Origin: Ligustrum vulgare
Lineage: Eukaryota > Streptophyta > Magnoliopsida > Lamiales > Oleaceae
Assembly (NCBI GenBank): GCA_963555705.1
Contig: OY743176.1
Coordinates: forward strand, 45,585,026 to 45,649,025
DNA length: 64,000 nt
Direction of reading: 5' to 3'
The position numbers and the translations under genes were made by a program. A model generated the notes under the pieces. That model did not search any database. It worked only from the letters and a program-made list of their open reading frames with translations, and was not told where the DNA came from. This document shows, in pieces, positions 12,700 through 23,037 of the stretch; the first letter of the stretch is position 1, and each line of letters opens with the position of its first letter.

Positions 12700-13340
12700 G
12701 TTTGAACTCATCATCGATTAAGTGCCTGGGGCAGCTCTAATATCCAATGCACAGTATCGGATGGCTCCTGTAGAACTTAAAGAGCTCAAAGAGCAACTAT
12801 AGGATCTCATGAATAAAGGTTTTGTTCGACCTAGCTTTTTTCCATGGGGTGCTCCTGTGCTATACATGAAGAAGAAGGAAGGTTTTATGAGACTTTGTAT
12901 AAACTGCAGAGGACTGAACAAGGTAACAATAAAGAATAAATATCCATTGCCAAGAATTAAGGATCTGTTTGATCAGCTTCAAGGTGCTGGGTATTTTTCT
13001 AAGATCGATCTGCAATTAGGTTACAATCCGTTGAGGATCAAAGAAGAAGACATTCGAAAGACAACTTTCCATACTAGATATGGGCATTATGAGTTCTTAG
13101 TAATGCTGGTTGGGTTAACGAATGCTCTTGCGGAATTTATGAACTTAATGCATCGAGTCTTTAAGGAATATCTGGATCAATTTGTCATAGTCTTCATTAT
13201 TGTCATAGTGATCTATTTGAGGTTCGAAGAAGAACATGAAAAGTGTTTGAGAATCATGCTTCAAAAATATAGAGGAGAAATTTTTTGCTAACTTAAGAAG
13301 TGTAAGTTCTGATTGGATAGAGTGCCATTCTTGGTGCATA
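12700..13340 (+). pseudogene. Ty3/gypsy reverse transcriptase, catalytic pair lost
   Basis: The frame contains [70 protein letters not shown] and [14 protein letters not shown] in the order of the RT palm and fingers. The first catalytic Asp is present in SKIDL. The second motif, normally (Y/F)xDD, reads [14 protein letters not shown] with both Asp replaced (13199-13204). An in-frame TAG follows EQL. The enzyme would be inactive even if translated. Confidence 0.92.
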
Positions 13341-13379
13341 TTGTATCAAGGTAAGGTATTGAGGTTAACCCGAGAAAAA

Positions 13380-13985
13380 TTGAGTTCAAAACTAGCCTAC
13401 GCCCTCTAATACTAAGGAAGTTAGTAGTTTCCTTGGATTACCTGGTTACTATCGAAGATTTGTGGAAGGATTTTCCAAGATTGCCTCACATTTGGCTAAG
13501 TTAACCAGAAATGATACAAAATTTCAATGGAACTCGGATTGAGCGGAACTTTGAAGAGTGATAGACACGTTGGACAACTGCGATAATCCTAACAATTCCA
13601 CAGGGTAATGAAGGGTTCATCATTTACAGTGATTCTTAATTGAAAGGGCTTGGTTGTGTTATTATGTAACATGGCTAGATGATTGCCTAGCTTCAAGGCA
13701 ACTACAGGAGTATGGAAAGAATTATCCAACTCATGACCTCGAGTTGGCAGCTGTCACATTTGTATTAAAGAAATGGAGGTACTATCTTTACGGGATTGGA
13801 TGTGAAATCTACACTGATCATAAAGCCTCAAATACTTCTTCACTCAGAAGGAACTGAACATGAGACAACACAAATGGTTGGAACTTTTCAAGGATTACAA
13901 TTGTGTTAAGTATCATCCTGGTAAGGCTAATGTGGTAGCTGATGCCCTTAGTAGAAGGAGTCATGGAACAATGGTTGCCTTATAA
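13380..13985 (+). pseudogene. RT connection and RNase H, frameshifted
   Basis: Segments include [51 protein letters not shown] with [19 protein letters not shown] (RNase H with ELAAV and TDHK motifs), then after a frameshift [20 protein letters not shown] and [10 protein letters not shown]. RNase H removes the RNA template during reverse transcription. Several stops and at least two frameshifts are present. Confidence 0.88.
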
Positions 13986-14090
13986 GTTGTTCAAAAACAA
14001 TTGCTTATTGATATTCAAAGGTTTGTGTTGGAAATAGATCCAAAAGGCAAGTCAGGTATCTCACCTACATGACTTTGGAATCGATATTAC

Positions 14091-15520
14091 TTGAGAAAAA
14101 TCGAGGTTTTACAGTTAAAGGACCCCAAAACTTCAAAAGTTTGCATTGAGGTAATTGACGGAAAGTGTACTGATTTTATTATCACTACAGATGGTGCTCT
14201 TCGGCACGGTAGTAGATTGGTAGTCCTTAATAATAAGGAATTGAAACAAGAAATCTTGAAAGAATCTCATAACGCTCCTTAGTCAATTCACCTTGGAAGT
14301 ACTAAGATGACTCGTAATTTTAGAAAACATTTTTTGTGGATTGGTATGAGTCGGGATGTGGCAGATTATGTTCAGTATTGTCTCACTTGTCAGCAAGTTA
14401 AAGCCAAACATCAGCGACCTTCTGGCCTATTACAACACATTTTGATTTCAGAGTGGAAGTGGGAACGAATATGTATGGATTTTGTTGTTGGCTTACCTAA
14501 GACGAAAAAGGGTTACAATTCTATTTGGGTTATTGTTGATCGTCTTACTAAGTTAGCACACTTTCTACCGGTAAAGACTACTTATAATATGGAGAAGTAT
14601 GCAGAGTTATGTGTGGCAGAAATTGTAAGGCTTCATGGGATACCCATATCCATTGTGTTTGGTCGCGACCCAAAATTTATTTCATCATTTTGGAAGAGTC
14701 TACATAAGGCTATGGGTACTCAATTGAGATTCAGCACGGCCTTTCACCCACAAACAGATAGACAGTCAGAGAGAATGATTCAAACCTTAGAAGACATGTC
14801 GAGAGATTGTACTATTGATTTTCCAAGTACTTGGGATGAATTCCTCCCATTGGTTGAATTTTCCTATAATAATAGCTATCAAGCTTCTATTCGCATGACT
14901 CCATATGAGGCACTATACGGGAGGAAATGTAGGTTTCCAGTTCATTGGGATGAAGTAAGAGAAAGAAGATTATTGGGTCCAGAAATAGTTCAGCAGACAA
15001 CTGAAGTTGTTGAAAAAATCCGTCAGTGGATGAAAACGACACAGAGTAGACAAAAAAGCTATGTGGACAGAAGAATAAACCTTTGGAATTCGCTGCAAGA
15101 GATATGATCTTTTTGAAGGTAGCTCCTATGAAAGGAGTTATGAGATTCGGGAAGAAAGGAAAGTTAAGTCCGCGTTTTGTTGGCCCCTTCGAAATACTTG
15201 AAAGGGTGGGTGACCTAGCTTATCGGGTTGCATTACCACCAGCACTATCTAGTGTTCATAACGTGTTTCATGTCTCAGTGTTGAGGAAGTACATTTTGGA
15301 TCCCTCTCATATTCTCAGCTATGAGTCATTGGATCTTCATGAGGATCTAACTTATGAGAAATCACCTGTGAGAATCCTACTAAAAGTAGACAAAGAACTT
15401 AGGAGGAATAAGATAATGCTAGTTAAATTTCTTTGGAGGAATCATGCAGCAGAAGAGGCCACTTGGGAACGCGAGAGCGAAATACATGCTAAGTATCCAC
15501 ACCTTTTTGGTAAGTTTTAA
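14091..15520 (+). pseudogene. Integrase with chromodomain-like tail
   Basis: The zinc-binding HHCC region (IHLGSTKMTRNFRKHFLW, then YCLTCQQ), the core domain with CMDFVVGLPKTKKG (first Asp), VFGRDPKFISSFW (second Asp) and TDRQSERMIQTLED (Glu), and the LYGRKCRFPVHWDE block are all present at 14250-15107. A one-step frame change near 15095 leads to 15083-15520, which holds the GKLSPRFVGPFEILERVGDL domain and a chromodomain-like end YEKSPVRILLKVDKELRR to EEATWERESEIHAKYP. The catalytic triad looks intact. An in-frame stop occurs at 14281. Chromodomains in this lineage are thought to direct integration to particular chromatin. Confidence 0.92.
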
Positions 15521-15523
15521 TCT

Positions 15524-15562
15524 AATTTCGAGGACGAAATTTCTTTTTAGGGGGTAAGGAAT
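15524..15562 (+). promoter_or_regulatory. Polypurine tract and conserved pre-PPT motif
   Basis: AATTTCGAGGACGAAATT is followed by AGGGGGTAAGGA directly before the 3' LTR. The same motif is found, reversed, beside the 3' LTR of family B at 62890-62925. The purine tract primes plus-strand DNA synthesis. Confidence 0.9.
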
Positions 15563-18475
15563 TGTAATACCGCCTTTCCATATACCTGCTTTCTTGAATT
15601 TCACGTAATTGTTCTATTGACATCCTTATAATTCATTATTTGATATTATTATAATTGATAAATTTAGTTATTTTGCAGTGGAAGGACCTGGAAACCATAA
15701 CGATCAATGTGCTACTTAGAAAATTTATAAATTTTTCGTACAATTATATGCCTAATTGTTTATTTTAAATTGCTAAGTATGCTTATTTCAAGTTATTTAA
15801 AATTTGTAAATGGCCAAAATACATTTAGTTTGAAATTGGTGTAAAGTTTAGTGCCACCTTGATATAAATTTAAAGTTGTTCACTTAATTACACTAAAGAG
15901 GAGAATTGAGGGACTAATGTGCAATTTTTGAAAGATTAAAATTAAAATCCTACCCTAAACCCTCCCAGCCCTCACTCTTGTTCTCTCTCTCAGAATACTC
16001 TCTCGATGCCTCTCTCGACTTCTCCCTCTCCCTTGATTTCTCTCCCCTCACCACCGGCCAGCTCGCCGGCGCATCACCGGCCACCACTGCCAACCCATGG
16101 TAGCACTCTTTTTTCCCCTCCCTTCGCGATGGCACACCCGCACACAGGTTTACACGCTATGCACACATCGCGCGCACGCACGCACACACACACACACACA
16201 CATTGTGTATATAATCATGTTTGTATGTATATGTGCGTGCAAAATCTTGACTAAAATTCCAGATTTCCAATTTTGTTAAATTTTGAATTTTTCTGTTAAA
16301 TATTGGAGATTCGATAGTGTGATTTTGTATGTATATGGAATACATGCATCTATTTATGAAATTTCAAATTTTATACAAATTTTCAGATTTCAAATTCCTT
16401 AATTAGTAGTTTAATTTAATTGTATACTTTAGTTTTAAGTTGGAAATTATAATTTTACAAATTTGGGGAGAATTATATAAATGGTTGTATTAATTTTAAG
16501 CTTTTGCTCAGGCCCAACAGTGGTCTCAGGGTTGCACCTTGGGCAAACCATTTTATGAGGCCATCCTCTGGAATTAGGTGTAGCTATATCACAAGCTCAT
16601 GTTTCTAGTTAATTAGCAGATTATGAAATTATAGATTAAATTGACTTAGTTGACGATTATTTTGAGAAATTTCAAATTTTTAAAAGATGAAGTTGTTTAA
16701 TGGATTGTTCGTTAGTTTAATGTTGTTTTAAATTGAAAATCTTCATATTTAGGATTTCAAGTAATGAGGTGATTTTAATTGAATTTTAATGTATATTCTT
16801 GGCTTATAGTTGCTATTTTTAGACTTTCGAAATTTATGAAAGTTATAGTTTAGTTAACTGTTCAGGTAAAGTTTGAATCAATGGTGATTTTCAAATTTAT
16901 GAATAGTTAGAATGCTAATTGGCATTGTCCTTGTGAAAGTTAAGTTGTGATGAATATTCCATAGCTCTGACATTTGTGTAATTTGATAAATTAGATTTTC
17001 AATTTTTTCTATAGAAGTTAATCTCTTATTCCGAATGTATTATGGTCTGTATTTGACAAAGCTTAAAATCTCATTTGGTTTGAATTGTAAGTCACATGGA
17101 AGCCTCAACCCCATTTAGAAGTGTTAAATGTGATTTTTGAACTAAAAGTATGTTTTATTAAATGAATGGATATAAAATTAGGATATTTGGGCACATTGAC
17201 GTCACGGGCAGCTGATGCTTCTCCACTTGCAAATCTAGATAACGGTAAATATTAAGGACGTCATGTAAGTAAACTTCCCCCTATTTTTGTAGAAGTTGAA
17301 TGTAAATGTGAAATGTGTAAATGACTGTCTTGCAACTTACTTGCTTTGATGAATTTCGTTTACTTTATGAAAGTATATGTTATTAAGAAGAATGTTCAAG
17401 CATGGACGTTATCACGTCATTGCATCATCAAGCATGCATTGACATTGAAATTGGAAGTCAAACGTTTTTAAATGAAAGAAATGTGTCAAGGTGCAAGTTT
17501 GTTCAAAAGTTATGTATCCCAAATTTTTTTTAGAAAGAATGGGTGTACTTTTAGGTCATGAAAGAAGTGAGTGGGAAATGGGGCGCGGGGGACCGGCGTA
17601 CCGGAATTAAGTCCCTTTGCGACGGAATGTTCAACCACTTTGCGGTGAACTGTTAAACCGCTGTGCGGTGGAAAAGTGAATGTTAAACCGCTTTGCAGTG
17701 GAAATGTGGATTTTAACCTGGTTCCAAATAAGAATTTCCCACTGCTCTCTGATTGACTAGAAGATACACCAAGTGAGCTCACGATTGAAATGAAGTAAAA
17801 GTTTTGAAACGTTAAGAGAAAGCTTGAAAAGTTTGAAATTTCTGGAAAGTAAAGTAAATGGGGATACATAGTTCGGATTTTTAAAGCATTTCATGTCATA
17901 AGAATGCATCACTTGCACTACTGAGCTTTAGCTCACCCCAATCCCTCCCCAACATTTCAAGTGATGAAAGCTAGGTGATTTGAGGAGACCACTTGGCGGC
18001 AGACTCAGACAGTACTCGTAATTTAATTTCTTTTAAGGCCGAATCAAGAACTTTTACAAGTTTTTTTATTGGTTATTCTTTTATTGCTAAATTCTTTTAA
18101 TTAGTTGGTTGTAATTAGTTAAAATAAGTTATGGTATTTCCTTGTGATTAGTTTATATCATACTTCATAAGTTTAAAAACTATTTACTTTAAGATGTTAT
18201 TGTTGAGGAGTTTGGGAATTGATGTTGAAATTTGATTTTGAATTGTGGTTGGATGTTGGATGTTGGATTTGAATGAGATGAGAATTGTATAGGTAATATG
18301 GTTATGATTTCCCTCTACAGGTTGGTTGTGTCCAATTTATAGAGGAGACTCTACCAAAATTCTGTAAAATTTTATGTATAAAAAAAAATTCTAAGAGATT
18401 TTACACGATTTTTCCCGCATTTAAGTAAAGGAAAGTTAACACACATAGGTTTAAAAATCTTGAACTTGGGGTGTG
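15563..18475 (+). repeat. 3' LTR of family A chromovirus
   Basis: It begins TGTAATACCG and is collinear with the 5' LTR with scattered substitutions. It has a longer CA microsatellite near 16186-16202, a 99-bp insertion at 16507-16605, and lacks the last few bases (TACA) at the right end. Confidence 0.93.
16507..16605. other. 99-bp insertion present only in the 3' LTR
   Basis: The 5' LTR reads ATTTTGTAGTTAATT at 9461-9475. The 3' LTR has CTTTTG, then about 99 extra bases starting CTCAGGCCCAACAGTGG and ending CTCATGTTTC, then TAGTTAATT. The base composition is richer in GC than its surroundings. No clear target duplication or known element is recognised. Confidence 0.7.
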
Positions 18476-18785
18476 GAAACTTATTTGGTGTGAAATTTGA
18501 AGTTTTGGGTTGGATATGAGTTATATTATGTTTATTTGGTGTGAAATTTGAAGTTTTGGGTTGGAGATGAGTTATAAAGATAGAGTAAGAGAAACTGCAT
18601 TTTAGTGTAAAGCTGACTGCATTTTAGTGTTTCGGGTTGGAGATTACCTTAAAATGTTATATTAGTTTGAAAGTTTGATTATGATCCAACTTGAGTGGAA
18701 CAGTTTGATTGTTTATCTTGTAACAGTCTTTTTTTGAATGATATTTTTTCTTTTCCAGATTTGGTAGAAATTTCGAAGTTTTGAA

Positions 18786-19085
18786 TTGTACCTAGCTTTG
18801 CAATTACGAGAATATATTTATGTGCTTTGGCTTTGCAATTATCAGAAAGCTCATGCCTATGTGTGGGTTTTAAAGGAGTATGGGGTTAAAGAATCTTGGA
18901 CTAAAGTTGTTTCTATTCCTTACATTGATGATCCTGGGAAATTGGCCAACGACTTTACTTTAAGTGGCCAAAATTCCCATTGGTTTCAAAATCATCATGG
19001 TTTCAAGATTGAAGTTTCATCTATCAGTTTTCACTTTGCTGTATGTATTTGGCCAAAGTTTCATTTCTTTACCATGTCAAAATGA
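18786..19085 (+). pseudogene. F-box-associated (FBA) domain fragment
   Basis: The frame contains AYVWVLKEYGVKESWTKVVS followed by IPYIDDPGK. The VWVLKEYGVKESWTK block is the hallmark of plant F-box-associated interaction domains, the substrate-binding part of some SCF ubiquitin-ligase F-box proteins. No F-box is present upstream and the sequence after PGK loses similarity. A TTTTCTTTTCCAG acceptor-like site lies just upstream at about 18745-18760. It is a fragment. Confidence 0.7.
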
Positions 19086-19299
19086 AAATGTGTATAATCC
19101 CGTAAATGTAGAATAACTTCGCAGGACTATATCCTAGTAGAAATCCTAATCAGTGCTCCATGAGATTTTATTCTTCATGGGGGGATTTAATGGCATCATT
19201 GATATAATCATGTGGCTAATATTTATAAATGCTCGTGTCACTTTTTATTTACACAAATAGATCAATGCTGAAGTTAAAAATGTACTAGACAAGTACCCA

Positions 19300-20345
19300 G
19301 CTTGTATACTTTCTCCAATGTCTTGAGCAGCCATCAAAGAACAAGCTCGTAAGAACTAACATAAAGAGCCTCATTAGGCTTTTGGTCATCCAATTGCATC
19401 AGTCTCAATGTATGAAAGCATCACCAGGGTGTCTACTTTGAGCATATGCCTCAATCGTCTCACTAAAGGCAACATCTTTCCGGTATAGTTGATCAGAAAA
19501 CGACCTAGATAATTAAAAACTCCAGAAGATAGCATAAACTTGAAGAAGTGCAGTCACCATTGAAATGGATAAAATATAACCCATTTTCAATACAAGGCCA
19601 TGAAGTCCCTGCCCAATAAGATGCTCATCCAATTGTGTAGAGGGTCCAATCACTTCTAGCCTTCTAGCATAATACATTCATCAATTTAAGAAGCATAAGA
19701 TCGCATCTTGGAGAACACGAACAATTCTTTTTGTGGATACTCATTTTCGAGGCACACATGAATCATACTCCTCCATGAGATGATATCTTTCTTAAGCATC
19801 CTATTAAAAATCAGAAATGATGCCTTTCAATTCCCACACTTGACATACGTGTCCACAAGCGAATTCTGCACATTCGGATGAGAATATATCACTCTCTTAA
19901 TGGAAAATCCATATATTTCTTTTCCAAATTTCATAACACCACGATCAACACAGACCGACAGTATGCTAACGAAGCTGCCTTTTCTTGAATAGTGCAACCG
20001 CGTCAACATAGTCCCCATTCTTCACACAAGCTGAAATCATTGTGCTCCACAAGATAACATCTTTATTCTATTAGGCATTTCTTCAAACAGTTTCAATGCA
20101 AATTTCATATCCCAAGCCGAGTAAACATGAAGAAGCGCCGTGACAACCTATACTTCTAGTTCCACAATCCTCATCTTTATTGCAAATCCATGAATCCTAC
20201 AAGTCATATCTCTCCAACCCATTTCACATATCACTTTGATCACACTTTACACTCTCAAAAAATCTAGTCTTTGATGGTTCACAAGCATTGTTTTGAAAAA
20301 CCCAATGGCCTTCTAAGGTCGATTTTTCCTCAACAAACATGATAT
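19300..20345 (-). pseudogene. Decayed pentatricopeptide repeat (PPR) gene
   Basis: The best minus-strand stretch, 19827-20018, reads FVSILSVCVDRGVMKFGKEI, then YGFSIKRVIYSHPNVQNSLV and DTYVKCGN, a typical pair of PLS-type PPR motifs. Flanking frames give further motifs: ILWSTMISACVKNGDYVDAV and LFEEMPNR upstream, KDIISWRSMIHVCLENEYPQ downstream. Stops and frame changes are frequent. Intact PPR proteins bind organellar RNA; this copy is not functional. Confidence 0.82.
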
Positions 20346-20744
20346 TTTTGACTTCCATATTACTATATATTCGCTTTGGTCAAAAGAGTCAACTGGGACA
20401 GTGAAACGTGAGTTGGTTTGCTGCTAACAATGTGATGTGTGCAGATTATTGAGGTCTGAAAAAATTAGTGCCTTTTGGTGATTTTAGTGATGCAAAAATG
20501 AGACATAGAGGATGAGAAGAGAAGATTATGTAAATAATGTCAGTTACCTTTTTTTGTTGCGCAACTGAAATTTATCATTTGAGATATGATATCCCATATT
20601 TTTCTCCATTTTGAATAAGTTTCATTTTTACATTTTATTCAATAGAGATATCCATTTTTCATTATGTAAAATTATAGGTTGCAATATTCAATTCTGAGTT
20701 ACACAGTTGGGTATGAATGCAAATTCCCCAAAATTTAACCTCCG
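20346..20744. other. AT-rich spacer, nothing recognised
   Basis: No coding frame, repeat or terminal structure is seen in this stretch upstream of the C-run. Confidence 0.6.
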
Positions 20745-20763
20745 CCCCCCCCCCCCCCCCCCC
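20745..20763. repeat. Homopolymer run of 19 C
   Basis: An uninterrupted C-run follows TCCG. Its true length may differ because such runs are error-prone in sequencing and assembly. Confidence 0.9.
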
Positions 20764-20912
20764 AAGAAAACCAACCACACCTATGCTCGGAGAAAAAAAA
20801 TAAATAAAGAAATTACACTATATGTAATTTTGTAGCATATATATGGTCACGTAATTTTTTAACCACATATCTCATAAACTTTTATTAAAATTCTCTAAAA
20901 ATCTGAACTTAG

Positions 20913-21061
20913 GCCCAGTTTGGTCCAAGAGAAATTCAACAATTTTTTTTACTCAAATTCATTTTCAATTACATATTTCAATGGAACCCACTACTTTACA
21001 TACTTTTTTTTCACCACACATTCAAAGAATTTATTCAATTTTTCTTGCACCAAACATGCTC
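20913..21061. mobile_element. 149-bp Tourist-like MITE
   Basis: The left end GGCCCAGTTTGGTCCAAGAG and the right end read on the minus strand, GAGCATGTTTGGTGCAAGAA, match over most positions. TTA flanks both sides (20910-20912 and 21062-21064). Small size, terminal inverted repeats and TTA duplication fit a PIF/Harbinger-derived (Tourist) MITE. There is no coding content. Confidence 0.8.
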
Positions 21062-21100
21062 TTAATATCCATCAAACAAGGGCTTTATATAAGAGAGATT

Positions 21101-21741
21101 AGAGATGGCGAAAAAACCAGATCCGCCTCGTCGATCCGTCGACTCGATCCGATTCGATCCGAAAAAATCCCGATCCGTGGATCGACGGATCGAAATTTAT
21201 GTGATCCGCCCCAATCCGAAAATTCACGGAGCGGATTTGGATCGGGGCTGATCCGATCTGCCCCGATCCGCGATCCGATATTTTTTTTAATATAATTTTT
21301 TTTTATCATGTATAAAAATTTAATATGTAAATTTTGTAGCAAACTTTAATTTCTGAGAATAAGTTACAATCTTTGCATTTTAAAGAAAATACATTTTTCA
21401 TGTTCTTCATTTGAAGAAAGAATTCTAATAATTGATGGCAAAAAAACTCGATCCGTTGAATCGGCGAATCGACCTCTATACGTCTCGTTTCAATAAAATA
21501 AATAAAATTTAATTAAAAAAAATAAAATTTCTAAATTTTTTATGAAAGATTTAATTTAAAATATATTTAAAAAAATTTTAAAAAATTAAAAAAATTTAAA
21601 AAATAATTCTGGCGGATCGGTGGACCGATCCGCCCCGACCCGAACCCGATCCGCTCGACCCGAAATTTGACGGATCGCGGGGCGAATCCGGATCGGGTAA
21701 AAAAAATCGGGGCGGGTCCGATCCGCCCCGTTCCCAACACT
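21101..21741. mobile_element. 641-bp non-autonomous element rich in GATCCG, 10-bp TSD
   Basis: An exact 10-bp direct repeat AAGAGAGATT lies at 21091-21100 and 21742-21751. The ends, AGAGATGGCG and (minus strand) AGTGTTGGGA, are weakly inverted. Each side has a 130-180-bp block dense in GATCCG/CGGATC (21119-21280 and 21610-21735) separated by an A/T-rich centre. A 9-10-bp duplication suggests Mutator-type transposition. Short frames on either strand (SDRIGSS-type) are by-products of the repeats. Confidence 0.75.
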
Positions 21742-21839
21742 AAGAGAGATTTATTTGTTGTTCAAGATGAGAAAATCTTTTGTTGCCCGCCAAGTACGTG
21801 ACAGCTCGACAATGAATGATGCCAAATTGCCCCACATGA

Positions 21840-22952
21840 TGTTGTAGAGTTTATATTGTAATCTTGCTTAGCTGTATATCTTTGTTGTTAAATGTATAAT
21901 TGTTATTATCTATTAGCAATTTTGTTCTCCTGAGCGTGGAGCTCAGGACTATCCTGCGCTCCATGTTTTTTTTATATTATTTTATTTAAATTAATGGAAG
22001 GTCACCATTTTTTATATTAAATAAACATTTGATGGAACAAATCACTTTACATATAAATTTGATAATACTGTATCATTTTATTTAAACCTCCTTTCGATAA
22101 TACTGTAACAATATAAATTGGTTTATTTATATTTTATAGATAAAATGTGTGATTAAAAAATAATTGTGTGATTAAAATGTTGTTTGAAAAATTATGTTGT
22201 AAAAAAATGTGTGATTAAAAAATTGTTTGAGAAAATTTCTGTTGTTTATAAATTAATTTTTAAATCGCTTTTTAATTACATACATTTTTTTATATTTTGT
22301 AGATAAAATGTGTGATTAAAAAGTAAGTGTATGATTAAAGAGTGTTTGAAAAATTGTGCTGTAAAAAAATGTATGTAATTAAAAAGCGATAAAATGTGTG
22401 ATTAAAAAGTAAGTGTGTGATTAAAAAGTTGTTTGAAAAATTGTGTTGTAAAAAAATGTATGTAATTAAAAAGCGATTTAAAAATTAATTTATAAACAAC
22501 ACAAATTTTTTTAAACAATTTTTTAATCACACATTTTTTTACAACAGAATTTTTCAAACAACATTTTAATCACACTTATTTTTTAATCACACATTTTATC
22601 TATAAAATATAAATAAACCAATTTATATTGTTACAGTATTATCGAAAGGAGGCTTAAATAAAATGATACACTATTATTCAATTTATATGTAAAGTGATGT
22701 GTTCCATCAAATATTTATTTAATATAAAAAATGTTGACCTTCCAATAATTTAAATAAAATAATATAAAAAAAGCGTGAAGCGCAGGATAGCCTTGCGCTC
22801 CACGCTTAGGAGAACAAAATTGTATCTATTAGTTAGTAATTAGACAGTTAGTTTAGCAGATTATATAAGCTGCTATATAATGTTTATTCAACTGATTTTC
22901 CGTCTATGAATAGAAAATCCAACACATTATTTCTCACTCTATAATTTGTTCA
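21840..22952 (+). repeat. Probable 5' LTR of a copia element, interrupted by a foldback element
   Basis: The sequence just before a PBS-like site ends ..TTGTTCA at 22952. Its left part may start TGTTGTAGAG at 21840. The foldback element 21917-22822 with its target duplication divides it; without it the LTR would be about 200 bp. The right end is supported by the adjacent PBS and gag; the left end is a guess. Confidence 0.5.
21917..22822. mobile_element. 906-bp foldback Mutator-like MITE, 10-bp TSD
   Basis: The left terminus CAATTTTGTTCTCCTGAGCG and the right terminus on the minus strand CAATTTTGTTCTCCTAAGCG are almost identical. Inverted similarity continues for about 340 bp on each side (for example the GATAATACTGTAACAATATA segment and its complement). 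The middle (22260-22490) has tandem GTGTGATTAAAAAGTAA-type units. An exact 10-bp duplication TATCTATTAG lies at 21907-21916 and 22823-22832. Long TIRs plus a 10-bp duplication fit a non-autonomous MULE. No transposase is present. Confidence 0.9.
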
Positions 22953-22964
22953 CGGTACCAGAGC
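22953..22964 (+). promoter_or_regulatory. PBS-like site of truncated copia element
   Basis: CGGTACCAGAGC differs at two positions from the standard TGGTATCAGAGC. It follows the probable LTR end and precedes the gag start at 23038. Confidence 0.7.
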
Positions 22965-23037
22965 AAATTAATCTAGGGAAGAAATATTTGATTAATTTAT
23001 AGAGAAGAAATACATCTTATCTTGTAACATAATTTAA

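Larger units (their letters stand above)
8531..18475 (+). mobile_element. Family A chromovirus with both LTRs (Tekay/Del-like), defective
   Basis: The order is 5' LTR (8531-11351), PBS (11357-11368), gag remnant with three zinc knuckles, RT, RNase H, integrase, a chromodomain-like C-terminus, PPT (15549-15560) and 3' LTR (15563-18475). RT before integrase places it in Ty3/gypsy. The C-terminal EEATWERESEIHAKYP block and the approximately 2.8-kb LTRs fit the Tekay/Del chromoviruses. The left flank is ATTTA; the right LTR ends at GGGGTGT without the final TACA and runs into GGAAAC, so a small terminal deletion removed the right target duplication. Stops, frameshifts and a missing gag core make it non-autonomous. 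Confidence 0.92.

Noticed and set aside
18652..19300. Complete F-box gene
   Set aside because: No F-box motif upstream and similarity limited to one short block.
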